Assembly: GCA_910579655.1 (NCBI GenBank)
Contig: CAJTVE010000002.1
Coordinates: 1 to 64,000, forward strand
Source of the DNA: an uncultured Allobaculum sp.
GTDB taxonomy: Bacteria; Bacillota_I; Bacilli_A; Erysipelotrichales; Erysipelotrichaceae
Direction: 5' to 3'
Length of the DNA stretch: 64,000 bases
In this document: one piece after another, positions 54,175-63,130 of the stretch
Numbering within the stretch: the stretch's first letter is position 1
Layout of the letters: each line of letters starts with the position of its first letter
Position numbers and translations under genes: made by a program
The notes under the pieces: model-generated
What the model was told of the DNA's origin: nothing
Seen by the model: only the letters and a program-made list of their open reading frames with translations
The model's database searches: none

Positions 54175-54888
54175 ATGAATACAAAAACCAGATTACTTTG
54201 CGGCGTTCTTTCCCTCTCTTCGCTCGGACTTCTTGGCGGCTGCCAGAATACCAGTTCGAAAGCCGCCGCTGTGGATACATTTTTTACCGCCTACAACCGG
54301 CTTTGCGAAGCCAGTTCTTTAGAGGCCGAAGGAACAATTGAATTCAGCGGCCTGGAAACCGGTTTTTCAGCCGCCTACACCTCAAAACCGCAGGCAGTCG
54401 CCATCAAAGCCACTTCATCCGGTCTTCCCCTCGCCTCCTTTTACATACGGGATGGCAAGACGTATCTCGATTATTTAGGCACCCGCTCTTCCTCTGTGGC
54501 TGCCAATCTTGGCCTTACAGATGACAATGAGTTCCATCTGCCCAATCCTTTTCTGGAATTAAGCCGGGATGAGCGTGAGGCTTTATTTGATTCGGCCAAG
54601 GTGGAGGGAGATGTGTACACATTCACGTTCAGCCCGTCCAAAATCAATACCTTGCTCGATTCCTATGGCGCCCTGTCCATTGAGCAGGGCATGCTCGAAG
54701 CCGAAATTGTCGATGGTCAGATGCGTTCGGTCGATCTCGATTTGCATGGTGTTTATGATATTCAAAGTGCCAGCGCCGATTTTGATCTGGAAGCTGAAAT
54801 CAAGATTCTGGCCATGGACGAAAATGTCGTCGTTGCTTTCCCCGATGATTTAAGTACATGGGGACAGGAACAGTCAAACGACCAATAA
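54175..54888 (+). CDS. Lipoprotein of unknown function
   Basis: 237 aa. Lipobox LLGGC with Cys about residue 23, preceded by a basic n-region and hydrophobic h-region. The mature part has alternating beta strands (SLEAEGTIEFSG, YIRDGKTYLDYLG, VYTFTFSPSKINTLLDSYG) like DUF6612/LolA-type ligand carriers. AAAGGA lies six bases before ATG 54175, which decides the start. It is 35 bases upstream of the serine dehydratase gene, so they may be co-transcribed. Confidence 0.75.
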   Translation: MNTKTRLLCGVLSLSSLGLLGGCQNTSSKAAAVDTFFTAYNRLCEASSLEAEGTIEFSGLETGFSAAYTSKPQAVAIKATSSGLPLASFYIRDGKTYLDYLGTRSSSVAANLGLTDDNEFHLPNPFLELSRDEREALFDSAKVEGDVYTFTFSPSKINTLLDSYGALSIEQGMLEAEIVDGQMRSVDLDLHGVYDIQSASADFDLEAEIKILAMDENVVVAFPDDLSTWGQEQSNDQ

Positions 54889-54923
54889 TTCACAAAACAG
54901 ACAGGAATCAGGAAGGATAAACT

Positions 54924-56201
54924 ATGCAGACAATCAAAGAACTGCTCAAGATCGGTCCCGGACCATCAAGCTCCCATACCTTTGGCCCGATGCGGGCGGC
55001 CCAGGACATGCTTCAAAGTGCGCCAAAGGCGGATGCATTTGAAATTGTTCTCTATGGCTCACTGGCTTTAACGGGCAAGGGCCATTTAACCGATGCCATT
55101 TTGAAAAATACCCTCAAAGGCAAAAAAGTCAGCATTGAGTTTGACTGGAAAACCCCGCAGGAACATCCCAACACAATGACCATCAAAGCCATCAACTCCG
55201 ATGGCACATCCCTGATGCGAACCTATGTTTCGATTGGCGGCGGCAAGATCATGATCGATGGCCAGATGCCAGAAAGTGCCAAAGACATCTATCCACATAC
55301 AACGCTCGATGACATTCAGGCTTACTGCAAGAAAAACTACCTGCGCCTGGATGAATACGTCACCCAGGTTGAGGGCAAGGAGATTGATGCCTATATTCTC
55401 AAGATTTACAAAGCCATGATCAACTCCGTTAAAAAAGGCCTGTCCAAAACCGGCCGGCTGCCTGGCAAGCTCAAACTTGACCGGGTGGCCTATGCCCTGT
55501 TTGAATCCGCCCAGTCCTGTGACAACGAAGCCGATAAAGATGCCCTGCTTTTACAGAGCTATGCCTATGCAGCCAGTGAACAGAATGCGTCAGGCGGAAC
55601 GGTTGTGACCGCCCCGACGATGGGATCGTGCGGTGTGCTTCCCTCGCTTGTTTATCACTACGCAATGGATAAAGAAATGCCCCGCAAAACCATTCTGAAC
55701 GGCTTAAAAGTGGCCGCCCTGATCGGAAACCTGATCCAGGAAAATGCGACCATCTCAGGCGCCAAAGCGGGCTGTCAGGCTGAAGTCGGTGCTGCCTGTG
55801 CCATGGCTGCGGCGTTTTGCGCCAGCTGCGATCGAATGAGCAATGAGCAGATTGAATGTGCCGCTGAAATCGGTCTGGAACATCATCTGGGGCTGACCTG
55901 TGATCCCGTTATGGGCTATGTCATGATCCCGTGTATTGAACGCAATGCGGTCGCCTCCACGCGGGCTGTCGATGCAGCCAGACTGGCTAAGTATCTGCGC
56001 AATGTGAAGAAAAACCGGGTTTCTTTTGATATGGTTGTGCGCACGATGAATCTGACCGGCAAGAAACTGCCCATGGAACTCAAAGAGACTTCTCTGGATG
56101 GCCTGGCGGTCGTTGTCATGGAAGATGGCAAATATGGCCAGCCTGGTCCAATGATGCACCAAGGCGCAGATAACGAAGACGACGAAGGCGATGACAACTA
56201 A
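54924..56201 (+). CDS. sdaA: L-serine dehydratase, iron-sulfur type, single chain
   Basis: 425 aa. The beta domain comes first (GPGPSSSHTFGPMRAA, the serine-binding signature) and the alpha domain follows with SGGTVVTAPTMGSCGVLPS, KAGCQAEVGAACAMAAA and GLTCDPVMGYVMIPCIERNA, which hold the Cys ligands of the [4Fe-4S] cluster. It deaminates L-serine to pyruvate and ammonia. Many Firmicutes split it into two genes (sdaAB/sdaAA); here they are fused. AGGAAGGA lies near the ATG. Confidence 0.93.
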   Translation: MQTIKELLKIGPGPSSSHTFGPMRAAQDMLQSAPKADAFEIVLYGSLALTGKGHLTDAILKNTLKGKKVSIEFDWKTPQEHPNTMTIKAINSDGTSLMRTYVSIGGGKIMIDGQMPESAKDIYPHTTLDDIQAYCKKNYLRLDEYVTQVEGKEIDAYILKIYKAMINSVKKGLSKTGRLPGKLKLDRVAYALFESAQSCDNEADKDALLLQSYAYAASEQNASGGTVVTAPTMGSCGVLPSLVYHYAMDKEMPRKTILNGLKVAALIGNLIQENATISGAKAGCQAEVGAACAMAAAFCASCDRMSNEQIECAAEIGLEHHLGLTCDPVMGYVMIPCIERNAVASTRAVDAARLAKYLRNVKKNRVSFDMVVRTMNLTGKKLPMELKETSLDGLAVVVMEDGKYGQPGPMMHQGADNEDDEGDDN

Positions 56202-56251
56202 GATTCGTCAAAATCCAATTTGCATGCAGACACTCAGAATCAACACCTTCC

Positions 56252-56298
56252 AAAGGTCTTTCTGGACTGGCTTTGTTTCAGTCAGAAAGACCTTTTTT
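56252..56298 (+). terminator. Terminator after the serine dehydratase gene
   Basis: AAAGGTCTTTCTG/CAGAAAGACCTTT stem with TTTT. The remaining spacer to 56598 has no gene; it includes small duplications such as TTCAGGGATG twice. Confidence 0.85.
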
Positions 56299-56598
56299 GA
56301 TTTTGTCTTTCCATGATGTTCTTTTTGACAGTTCAATCTTCTAACCTTCAGGGATGAAAAGATTCAGGGATGGAAAACATCAGATGGATCAGATGGAGGC
56401 AAGCCATCGTTTTTCAAAGTCAGGCAAAGCATAAATGTAAATTGTTACATTCCGTTAATATGAAATATTATTCATTCCGGTCTTTATTCCATCTTTTCAC
56501 ATATTCATGTTTCACATTAAAGTTCTGTAGAGTTCGAAAAAGACTTCTCTCTCCTTATCCTCTGTCCCTTATACTGAAACTGGAAAAAGGAGGGGCAT

Positions 56599-57030
56599 AT
56601 GTATTCATTTCTGAACCCTGAAAGCAGACCGGAACCTGTCAGTGCCCAGGAACTGACTGAACTGGAAGAACGTTTTGATCTTCATCTTCCTGAGGCTCTA
56701 AAAGACTATTACATGAAGTACAACTGCCAGACCATCAAGCCCGTCTGTCTTCGTGCCGGACAGGAAACCTTTGAAGTCTATGGCATGCTGCCCCTGTTCA
56801 GCGGCCCGATGTCAGTGGACCACATCCTGGAAATCTGCCAGACCTCCAACCTGTTTGGCAAAGGCTGCTTTCCCTTTGCGATCTCAGCAGAAGGGGATGA
56901 TTTTGTCTATGACACCTTTACCAAGAACATCTACTTTGTTCGGCTGGATGACCTTCACCACCGGCAGAAAATCTGTACCGGCATCGATCATTTTTTCTAT
57001 CTGCTCAACCAGACTGCGCAAAATAGCTGA
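56599..57030 (+). CDS. SMI1/KNR4 (SUKH) family protein
   Basis: 143 aa, one SUKH domain. The N-terminal signature LTELEERFDLHLPEALKDYYM is followed by the central GCFPFAISAEGDDFVYD. The family mostly comprises immunity proteins that neutralise toxins of contact-dependent or polymorphic type. No toxin gene is adjacent, so it is an orphan. GGAGG lies five bases before the ATG. A convergent antiporter gene and a shared terminator follow. Confidence 0.85.
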   Translation: MYSFLNPESRPEPVSAQELTELEERFDLHLPEALKDYYMKYNCQTIKPVCLRAGQETFEVYGMLPLFSGPMSVDHILEICQTSNLFGKGCFPFAISAEGDDFVYDTFTKNIYFVRLDDLHHRQKICTGIDHFFYLLNQTAQNS

Positions 57031-57110
57031 ATTCTCAATCCTCAATCTTCAATGCTGGAAACAGAACTATTCTTTATTCTTCAGCTATCCTTCAGTCTTC
57101 ATTTAGAAAA

Positions 57111-57154
57111 GAAACGAAAAGAACTGCCCGCAGGCAGTTCTTTTCGTTTCTTTT
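57111..57154. terminator. 18-bp bidirectional terminator
   Basis: GAAACGAAAAGAACTGCC and its exact complement are separated by CGCA and followed by TTTT. It serves both the SUKH gene and the antiporter gene coming from the other side. Confidence 0.9.
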
Positions 57155-57180
57155 GGAATCCAAAGCCCAAACCTGCACGA

Positions 57181-58326
57181 TTAAACAGTGCTCTGGGGTA
57201 CAGCCTGCTCTTCTTCGATTGGAGCAGGAACAGAAGTCCTGGCCAGATATTGCTCTTTGGCATGAATTTCACCCGCCTGCGTCAGCGCATATTTCGTCAG
57301 GGAGGGGCCGGCCAACTCATAAATCATGACACCAAGCAAAACAATGTTCCGGATCAACTGGCCTTCCGCTCCCATGCGCTGGCCAACTGTTGCCGCCATC
57401 CCTAAAGCGACGCCAGCCTGCGGGAACAATGTAATTCCAAGCCACTTCTGGACTGCCTTGGAAGAATGAGCCAGCGCAGAAGAGAAACGGGCGCCAAAGT
57501 ACTTCCCCGCACAACGCGAAATAATATAAATCAGGCCGACGATCAGTACGGGAAGATTGGCGAAGGTGGCCAGGTTGAGTTCGGCACCGGATAAAACAAA
57601 GAATAAGGTCATCAATGGGGCCGACCAGCGATCCGCCCGATCCATCAGATCCGCCGACTTCTTGCAGCAGTTGCAGAAGACCGTACCCAGCATCATGTTG
57701 ACCAACAGTGCCGACAGCGAAAATTCAATCGAACCTACATGGAATTCGATGGTGGCAATCGTAACGCCGAAAATAATAAAAGCAGTAATCAGCGAGATCC
57801 GGTTGCGGTTGGAATGGAAAATCCGGGCAGTATGAGTGAGCAGCCAGCCAAGAGCACCCTCGGCAGCCAGCGAGCAGACAATTTCGAGCAGCGGACCCGT
57901 CAGCAAAGTCAGAAGATCAGCCGAAGCGCCATCTCCAAGATTCATCGCAATGCCATAACTTGCCGCAAACAGGACCAGCCCCACCGCATCATCTAAAGCC
58001 ACAACCGGAAGCAGCGTTGAAGTCACTTCCCCTTTGGCCTTATACTGACGGACAACCATCAGCGTAGCCGCTGGCGCAGTCGCCGAGGCAATAGCCCCCA
58101 GGATGAGTACATCCCTCAGAGTAAGCGTTTCAGGGATGACCAGATGAACACCGAACAGAACCAGATCGACGACCAGGGTCGTAAAGACCGCCTGAATGAT
58201 CCCGATAATGACGGCCGCATGACCAGTCTTACGCAGATGGGACAGACGGAATTCACTGCCAATCGCAAAAGCGATAAAGCCTAAAGCGACATCATTAAAA
58301 GGGGTAAGAAGCAGGTTGACAATTAG
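57181..58326 (-). pseudogene. Cation:proton antiporter, C-terminal part, split by the IS607 element
   Basis: 382 codons of a Kef/NhaP-like antiporter (CPA2-type). Membrane segments include NDVALGFIAFAIGSEFRL, ILGAIASATAPAATLMVV, ALDDAVGLVLFAASYGIA and FFVLSGAELNLATF. It lacks the first 68 codons, which lie at 61105-61308 beyond the IS607-type element. The two parts are in the same frame when joined, giving SSILIVNLLLTPFNDVALG across the junction. A Met at 58059 could start a shorter product, but this would miss several helices. The gene is therefore disrupted, probably recently. Confidence 0.88.
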
Positions 58327-58383
58327 GTTATTTAAGGTAAAATAAAATTATTAATACCCAAATTAAAGCATAAAGGACCTAAT

Positions 58384-59050
58384 ATGATTAAGTCATCAGA
58401 ATTGGCAAAAGACTACTATACAACCGGAGAGCTGGGACGTATGCTCAACCTCAATCCTAAGACACCGTACTTTTGGGCAGCAAGAGGTGAAATAGAACAT
58501 ATGGTTGTTGATGGGCCAAGAATCAGATATTCTAATTCCAAGAGAAGAAGTTCTTCGGCTGCTCGAGAAATACAAGCTGCTGGCAGAGGAAGATCCGAAA
58601 ATAGATATCATTTATGCAAGAGTCTCCAGCCATGGGCAGGCAAAGAATGGTGACCTTGATCGACAAATCGTTCTGGATCTGGAGTTATCTTCATCATACA
58701 AGCTGAACCGCCTGGAAATCATTAAAGATATAGGCTCTGGATTGAACACAAAGCGAAAAGGTTTACTTAAACTTGTCCAGCTTGTTCGTACTGATCATGT
58801 TGGCCGCGTTTTTATATCCCATAAAGATCGGCTGACAAGATTTGGATTTGAATATCTTCAATGGTTTTTTGAAGACCATCAAACGGAGATTATTGTTTTA
58901 GAGGCTGGTGAAGATAAAAGTCCACAGGAAGAACTGGTTGACGACCTGCTTTCACTCATTGCCTCGTTTTCTGGAAGACTGTATGGAATTCGGGCAAGCG
59001 AGAAAAAGAAGCTTCGCCAGAAGATAGAAAAAATCCAGGAGCAAGAATAA
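58384..59050 (+). pseudogene. tnpA: IS607 TnpA serine recombinase, frameshifted
   Basis: The first frame encodes a MerR-like helix-turn-helix (YYTTGELGRMLNLNPKTPYF, then GPRIRY). The continuation, in another frame from about 58520, has PREEVLRLLEKYKLLAEEDP and the resolvase domain with YARVSSHGQAKNGDLDRQ, containing the catalytic Ser. About 205 residues would be expected together. No slippery sequence that would suggest programmed frameshifting is seen, so it is read as a mutation. AAAGGA precedes the ATG. Confidence 0.85.
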
Positions 59051-59262
59051 CAGGGACGGCTTCTATCCGTTCAGGATGCCTAAAAATACAGTCAGAGGAA
59101 TTACTTGTTCATTTATTTTAGCATCTTCTGCTTTGAAAGTTCGCTTCAAACTTTCATGATGGCAGGCGGTCTGCAGTCACGACTTCTTTATTTTTTTAAC
59201 CAAATAATTTTCATTGTAATAAGCATTTGTACCTGTTCGAAATTTAGAAAGGGATGATTGAT

Positions 59263-60669
59263 ATGATGACTACAGTTGAAGCAAGGCTTGATCCAAAAAC
59301 TGCATCCTCTCTCATTGCTTTTGAGAAAACTGAGATTCAGAAATGGAACCATATGCAAAGACTGGTCTGGCACCACATGAATCATCCTGAGCTTTCCACC
59401 TGTTCTGAAATGGACTGGCTGAAAAACAAATTTGGAATTAAAGAGAGAACTGCCAATTCACTTGTCAAAACAGTGGAAGGCAGAAGAAAGTCCCTTCTCG
59501 AATTAAAGAAAATCGAACTCTCGTCTTTAAAAGAAAAACTGAAGAGCAAGAAAAAGAAGTACCAAAAACGAATCAAGAAGCTAAATAAGATGAAAGAGAA
59601 AGCCGCCAGGAACAAATTGAGCGAGCAGGAACTTGTGTTCTATCGAAAAGAGAAAAGAACTCTTCACTTCATGAAGCAAAGCATTGACCGCATGGAATCC
59701 AGAAAGATGAAACTGGAAGAAACCATCAAGTCGAAAAAATTATCTATGTGCTATGGCACAAGGAAACTTTTCAACGCGCAATGGCATCTCAAAGAAAACG
59801 GATTTAAAAACCATAAGGAATGGAGACATGAATTCAGAAGATCGAGAGATCGAATGATGGCTTATATTCCACGAAGTGAAGAAACGTTTGGAAACCAGCA
59901 GTGTCATCTGGAAATGACAGATGAACAGGGGGTTTATATTCTCTCTGTGCTTCCTGGAAAACCGGTAAAGTCTGGTAAACGAGATAAGGCAGTACAGGGA
60001 AAAGTTAAATTCAGCTGGCGGCCAGCTCCTGGTGAAAGCAGATCAGCTCATCTGGACGAACTGGATAAAGAGCTTTTAAGACATAAGAACAATTCATTCG
60101 ACAGGAAGCCGTTGACAGGAAAAGTTCTCAGAAGAGGAAAAGCCTGGTATCTGCAGGTTTCATTTGAAAAGGATTCTGTGCCCTGGTCTACGGAAAGCAG
60201 CCATGGAAATATTGGTCTTGACTTTAACAAGGGATTTATTCAGGCCTGCGAAACGGATCAGTCAGGAAATATCCTGGGCTTCAAAAGATTTGAACTCCCC
60301 AACCATGGAAAGAACGCCCAGGCGAAAGACGAACTTCTTAAAACAATCAAGAAAATTGTTTCCTGGGCCAGAAGTATCGGTAAAGATATCGCTTATGAAG
60401 ATTTAGATTTTATCAAGACCAAGTCTTCCGTTTTGAAAGCAAGTTCCAGAAAAGGGAAAAACTATAATCGAATGGTCCACAGTCTGGCCTATTCTCAATA
60501 TAAACAGGGACTTCAAAGAAGATGTTTTAAAGAAGGGGTTACCGCCACAGCGGTAAATCCAGCTTATACATCTAAACATGCAAGACCTTATTGTAAAGCA
60601 CGTAAAATGAATATTCACTCCGGAGCCGCATGGCTGATTGCTCAAAGGGCAAGAGGTTTCCGCTCCTGA
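59263..60669 (+). CDS. tnpB: TnpB RNA-guided nuclease-like protein, variant C-terminus
   Basis: 468 aa. After an N-terminal Lys/Glu-rich coiled coil (about residues 85-170), the RuvC motifs appear: NIGLDFNKG with the first Asp, and IAYEDLDF with the Glu. The third region reads VNPAYTSKHARPYCKARKMN and then HSGAAWLIAQRARGF, which lacks the CxxC zinc ribbon and the usual Asp of HADxNAA. A subset of TnpB-like proteins has this H-x-x-AA form, so it is a variant and not simply damaged, though the protein ends early after RGFRS. ATG 59263 has AAAGGG nine bases upstream. Confidence 0.85.
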   Translation: MMTTVEARLDPKTASSLIAFEKTEIQKWNHMQRLVWHHMNHPELSTCSEMDWLKNKFGIKERTANSLVKTVEGRRKSLLELKKIELSSLKEKLKSKKKKYQKRIKKLNKMKEKAARNKLSEQELVFYRKEKRTLHFMKQSIDRMESRKMKLEETIKSKKLSMCYGTRKLFNAQWHLKENGFKNHKEWRHEFRRSRDRMMAYIPRSEETFGNQQCHLEMTDEQGVYILSVLPGKPVKSGKRDKAVQGKVKFSWRPAPGESRSAHLDELDKELLRHKNNSFDRKPLTGKVLRRGKAWYLQVSFEKDSVPWSTESSHGNIGLDFNKGFIQACETDQSGNILGFKRFELPNHGKNAQAKDELLKTIKKIVSWARSIGKDIAYEDLDFIKTKSSVLKASSRKGKNYNRMVHSLAYSQYKQGLQRRCFKEGVTATAVNPAYTSKHARPYCKARKMNIHSGAAWLIAQRARGFRS

Positions 60670-61104
60670 TATTGCCATTTGTATTAAACGGCAGACCAGC
60701 CAACTCTGCCTTCTATTTTATTTGACACCAATAGTCCGTAACACTCACGATTTATATATTTTGAACGGATGATGACTTCGTCCGATATGTTTTTAGGTTT
60801 TTACTTTTGTTAATAAGTGTTCTGTACTGTCGTTTCCCCTCCAAGAGATAAGGGAATCATTGCTTTATGGGACAATTTTGAATTTTCCGGGTCTATGGGA
60901 TGTACTCCCCGTATAGGGAAGCCATGCCCTTTAGTCAGGTTCGCCTGACTAAAGGGCATGGTGGAACTATGCGGAGAATTTTGTAGTCCTCAGGAAGATT
61001 GCTTTACCGTCAGGCGTATGTACGGAAAAGGGGATTTGAGGGACGAAGGCAATAGCGGCCAGTCTAAACCGCTGGCTGTCATTACCTGAATACCGAAAAT
61101 ACCC
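60670..61104 (+). ncRNA. Candidate omega-RNA region at the element right end
   Basis: TnpB proteins use an RNA from the 3' end of tnpB through the right end, with the guide just outside it. This stretch has no gene and is structured: an 18-bp perfect hairpin (60922-60961), then GCCAG/CTGGC and AGCGG/CCGCT stems close to the end (61054-61076). The guide would start at 61105 (GATTGAAGATACGC). The exact 5' end is unknown. Confidence 0.5.
60922..60961. repeat. 18-bp perfect hairpin with TTCG loop
   Basis: CCATGCCCTTTAGTCAGG and its complement with a TTCG loop, 143 bases before the right end of the IS607 element. No T-run follows, so it is more likely an RNA scaffold element than a terminator. 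Confidence 0.85.
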
Positions 61105-61308
61105 GATTGAAGATACGCTGAGAATTTCAACATCCTCAAACGTGTGAAATCCAAGACCTGGAATATTCAAGGTCCCAAGCAGGCAAGGGCCAAGAAGCAG
61201 ACCGGCGATCAGATAAGAGGTGACATCCGGCAGCTTGAACTTGTTGCCAATCCGTGTGACCAGAAGGCCAAGCAGAATCGCAAAGGCAACACTGAGAGCA
61301 TAATTCAT
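61105..61308 (-). pseudogene. Cation:proton antiporter, N-terminal part
   Basis: 68 codons starting MNYALSVAFAILLGLLVTRI with GAAGGA about six bases upstream. The first helix and the KFKLPDVTSYLIAGLLLGP motif are typical of Kef-type antiporters. The reading frame continues into the IS607 element as unrelated residues for about 45 codons. Joined to 57181-58326 it gives a 449-aa protein. Confidence 0.88.
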
Positions 61309-61627
61309 GATTTTTCCTTCCTTCACTGCCGGAACAGAAGAGCAGCACTCTCTTCGTCTGGCAGGTTCATTGTTTCCAGTTGAAACATTTTGCGTATTCC
61401 AGTTTGCGACGGATCGCCAAAAGTTCAAGATCTTCCATGAATTCCTGGATAAATTCGAGGGCTTTTTGGAAAATGATGGAGCGCTTCCAGCTTTTTATGG
61501 GAATCTGGCTTTCCATTCTCTGCTTTTTATGGACTCAGTCCTTGACTCTTTTCCACAGACCATCCTGCCAAAACCGGTCAGGAAAATCCTTTCGAAACGT
61601 CTTTTCTGCTCTTTTGGGCAAGAAAAA

Positions 61628-61678
61628 AGAGGTTCTGAACGCTTCCCTGATTGGGAGGTTTTAGAACCTCTGTTTTTT
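61628..61678. terminator. Terminator after the CBS-ACT gene
   Basis: AGAGGTTCT and AGAACCTCT pair, with six A/T on both outer sides, so it works for the minus-strand liv operon and in the other direction. The rest of 61309-61716 has no gene. Confidence 0.8.
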
Positions 61679-61716
61679 ACTTTTCAAAAGAATCAGAAAT
61701 CAGTCTGTTTTTTCGC

Positions 61717-62364
61717 TTATTGGGCATCCTCAAAACTTAACAGAGTAAATCCTTCTTTGCCAAGAATGTCTTCCGCTTTCTCTTTGGCAATGGATCCTTT
61801 GGTTTTGATCAGGATTTCAGCCGCACTGTCATTGAGTTCATAGACATTGATCGAGTTGATCGAAATGCCCTGGTTTGCAAACAATGAACTGACTTTTCCT
61901 AAAATGCCAAGGCCTTCCGGAACGCGGATAACCAGACGGCTGCCTTTCTTGTTCCAGGCCAGCATATCCAAAAACGCGCGGAAAATATCGTTCTGCGTCA
62001 GAATGCCAACGACTTTGTTGTCGTCATCCACAACCGGCAGACAGCCGATGTCGTGCGCGAGCAGTTTATCGGCAGCCTGTTCCATCAGAGCATTCTGATT
62101 GATCGCAATTGGATGTTTAACCATTACGGTACGGACTTCTGTTTTGGATAACAGATAGTTGAGTTCGTAAATACTCAGACTCGTGGCTGTATTATCCGCC
62201 GCAATCATGCCTTCAGTGATCAGCCCCACCAGCTGATCTCTGGAATCTACAACCGGGATACGGTGGATCTTGTTGAATTTCATCAGGTCGATGACCGCTG
62301 AAATCTTTTCATCCGGACCGACCGTGATCGGATTTCTGGTCATAAAATCGTTTACACGAAACAT
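61717..62364 (-). CDS. CBS-CBS-ACT domain protein
   Basis: 215 aa. Two CBS motifs come first (MTRNPITVGPDEKISAVIDL and VMVKHPIAINQNALMEQAADK), followed by an ACT domain (LVIRVPEGLGILGKVSSLFA). This AcuB-like layout senses adenine nucleotides through CBS and an amino acid through ACT. It lies 45 bases after livF on the same strand, so it may monitor branched-chain amino acids in the same operon. Direct enzymatic role is not expected. Confidence 0.85.
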   Translation of the reverse strand: MFRVNDFMTRNPITVGPDEKISAVIDLMKFNKIHRIPVVDSRDQLVGLITEGMIAADNTATSLSIYELNYLLSKTEVRTVMVKHPIAINQNALMEQAADKLLAHDIGCLPVVDDDNKVVGILTQNDIFRAFLDMLAWNKKGSRLVIRVPEGLGILGKVSSLFANQGISINSINVYELNDSAAEILIKTKGSIAKEKAEDILGKEGFTLLSFEDAQ

Positions 62365-62409
62365 AGGATCTCCTTTGTGCGTTTTGCACTCTCAGGCGCT
62401 GGCGCCTTT

Positions 62410-63129
62410 TTACTTGGCGGATCCGCCCAGGTAGGCGTTCTGGACATCTTCCGATTTGGCCAGTTCAGCGGCTGGCCCTTCCAGAACGACTTTTCCGGTT
62501 TCCAGAACGTACGCATAGTCCGCAACAGAAAGGGCCATGCGGGCATTCTGCTCAACCAGCAGAATGGTCGTTCCGGTTTTCTGGATATCAGAAATGATCG
62601 AGAAGATTTCCTTGACCAGAATCGGGGCCAGACCCATAGAGGGCTCATCTAGCAAAAGCAGACTTGGGCGCGCCATCAGTGCCCGGCCCATTGCAAGCAT
62701 CTGCTGCTCACCGCCGGACAGCGTTGAAGCATCCTGGTTTTTTCGTTTTTCAAGAATTGGAAACCGTTCATAGACCTTCTTGAGATCGTCAGGAAGGTTT
62801 TTCTTATCTTTTCTTAAGTAAGCCCCCATCATCAGGTTCTCATAAACAGAAAGGCCTGGGAAAACATGCCGGCCTTCCGGAACCTGGACCAGCCCGCTCG
62901 ATACGATCGAACGCGGAGAGGATTTATAAATGGAGTTGTCCTGGAACAGGATTTCTCCGCCTGTTTTCTTAACAATACCGCTGATCGCATGCATCAGGGA
63001 AGTCTTTCCGGCCCCGTTTGCTCCGATCAGGGTCACAATCTGACCCGGTTCAACTTTGATGGATACCCCTTTGAGGGCCTCGATAACGCCGTAATGGACG
63101 TGCAGATCTTTAACTTCCAGCAGGCTCAT
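62410..63129 (-). CDS. livF: Branched-chain amino acid ABC transporter ATPase LivF
   Basis: 239 aa. Walker A GANGAGKTS, signature LSGGEQQMLAMGRAL and Walker B LLLLDEPSMGLAP are the LivF pattern. It starts one base after the livG stop; the ATG has GAGGAG nine bases upstream. The longer open frame runs back into livG and is rejected. It energises uptake of Leu/Ile/Val together with LivG and LivHM. Confidence 0.93.
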   Translation of the reverse strand: MSLLEVKDLHVHYGVIEALKGVSIKVEPGQIVTLIGANGAGKTSLMHAISGIVKKTGGEILFQDNSIYKSSPRSIVSSGLVQVPEGRHVFPGLSVYENLMMGAYLRKDKKNLPDDLKKVYERFPILEKRKNQDASTLSGGEQQMLAMGRALMARPSLLLLDEPSMGLAPILVKEIFSIISDIQKTGTTILLVEQNARMALSVADYAYVLETGKVVLEGPAAELAKSEDVQNAYLGGSAK

Positions 63130-63130
63130 C

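Larger units (their letters stand above)
58327..61104 (+). mobile_element. IS607-type element with tnpA remnant and tnpB (2778 bp)
   Basis: The element lies between TTAG and GATTGAAG of the antiporter gene. IS607 family members insert at GG without terminal repeats or target duplication, and here joining 58326 to 61105 recreates a GG and an unbroken antiporter frame. It contains a frameshifted serine recombinase (tnpA), an intact tnpB and a structured right end. Since tnpA is broken, the element can no longer move by itself; tnpB may still act. Confidence 0.9.

Noticed and set aside
58384..59050. Programmed frameshifting in IS607 tnpA
   Set aside because: No slippery heptamer or downstream structure was seen at the switch; IS607 recombinases are normally one frame, so mutation is simpler.
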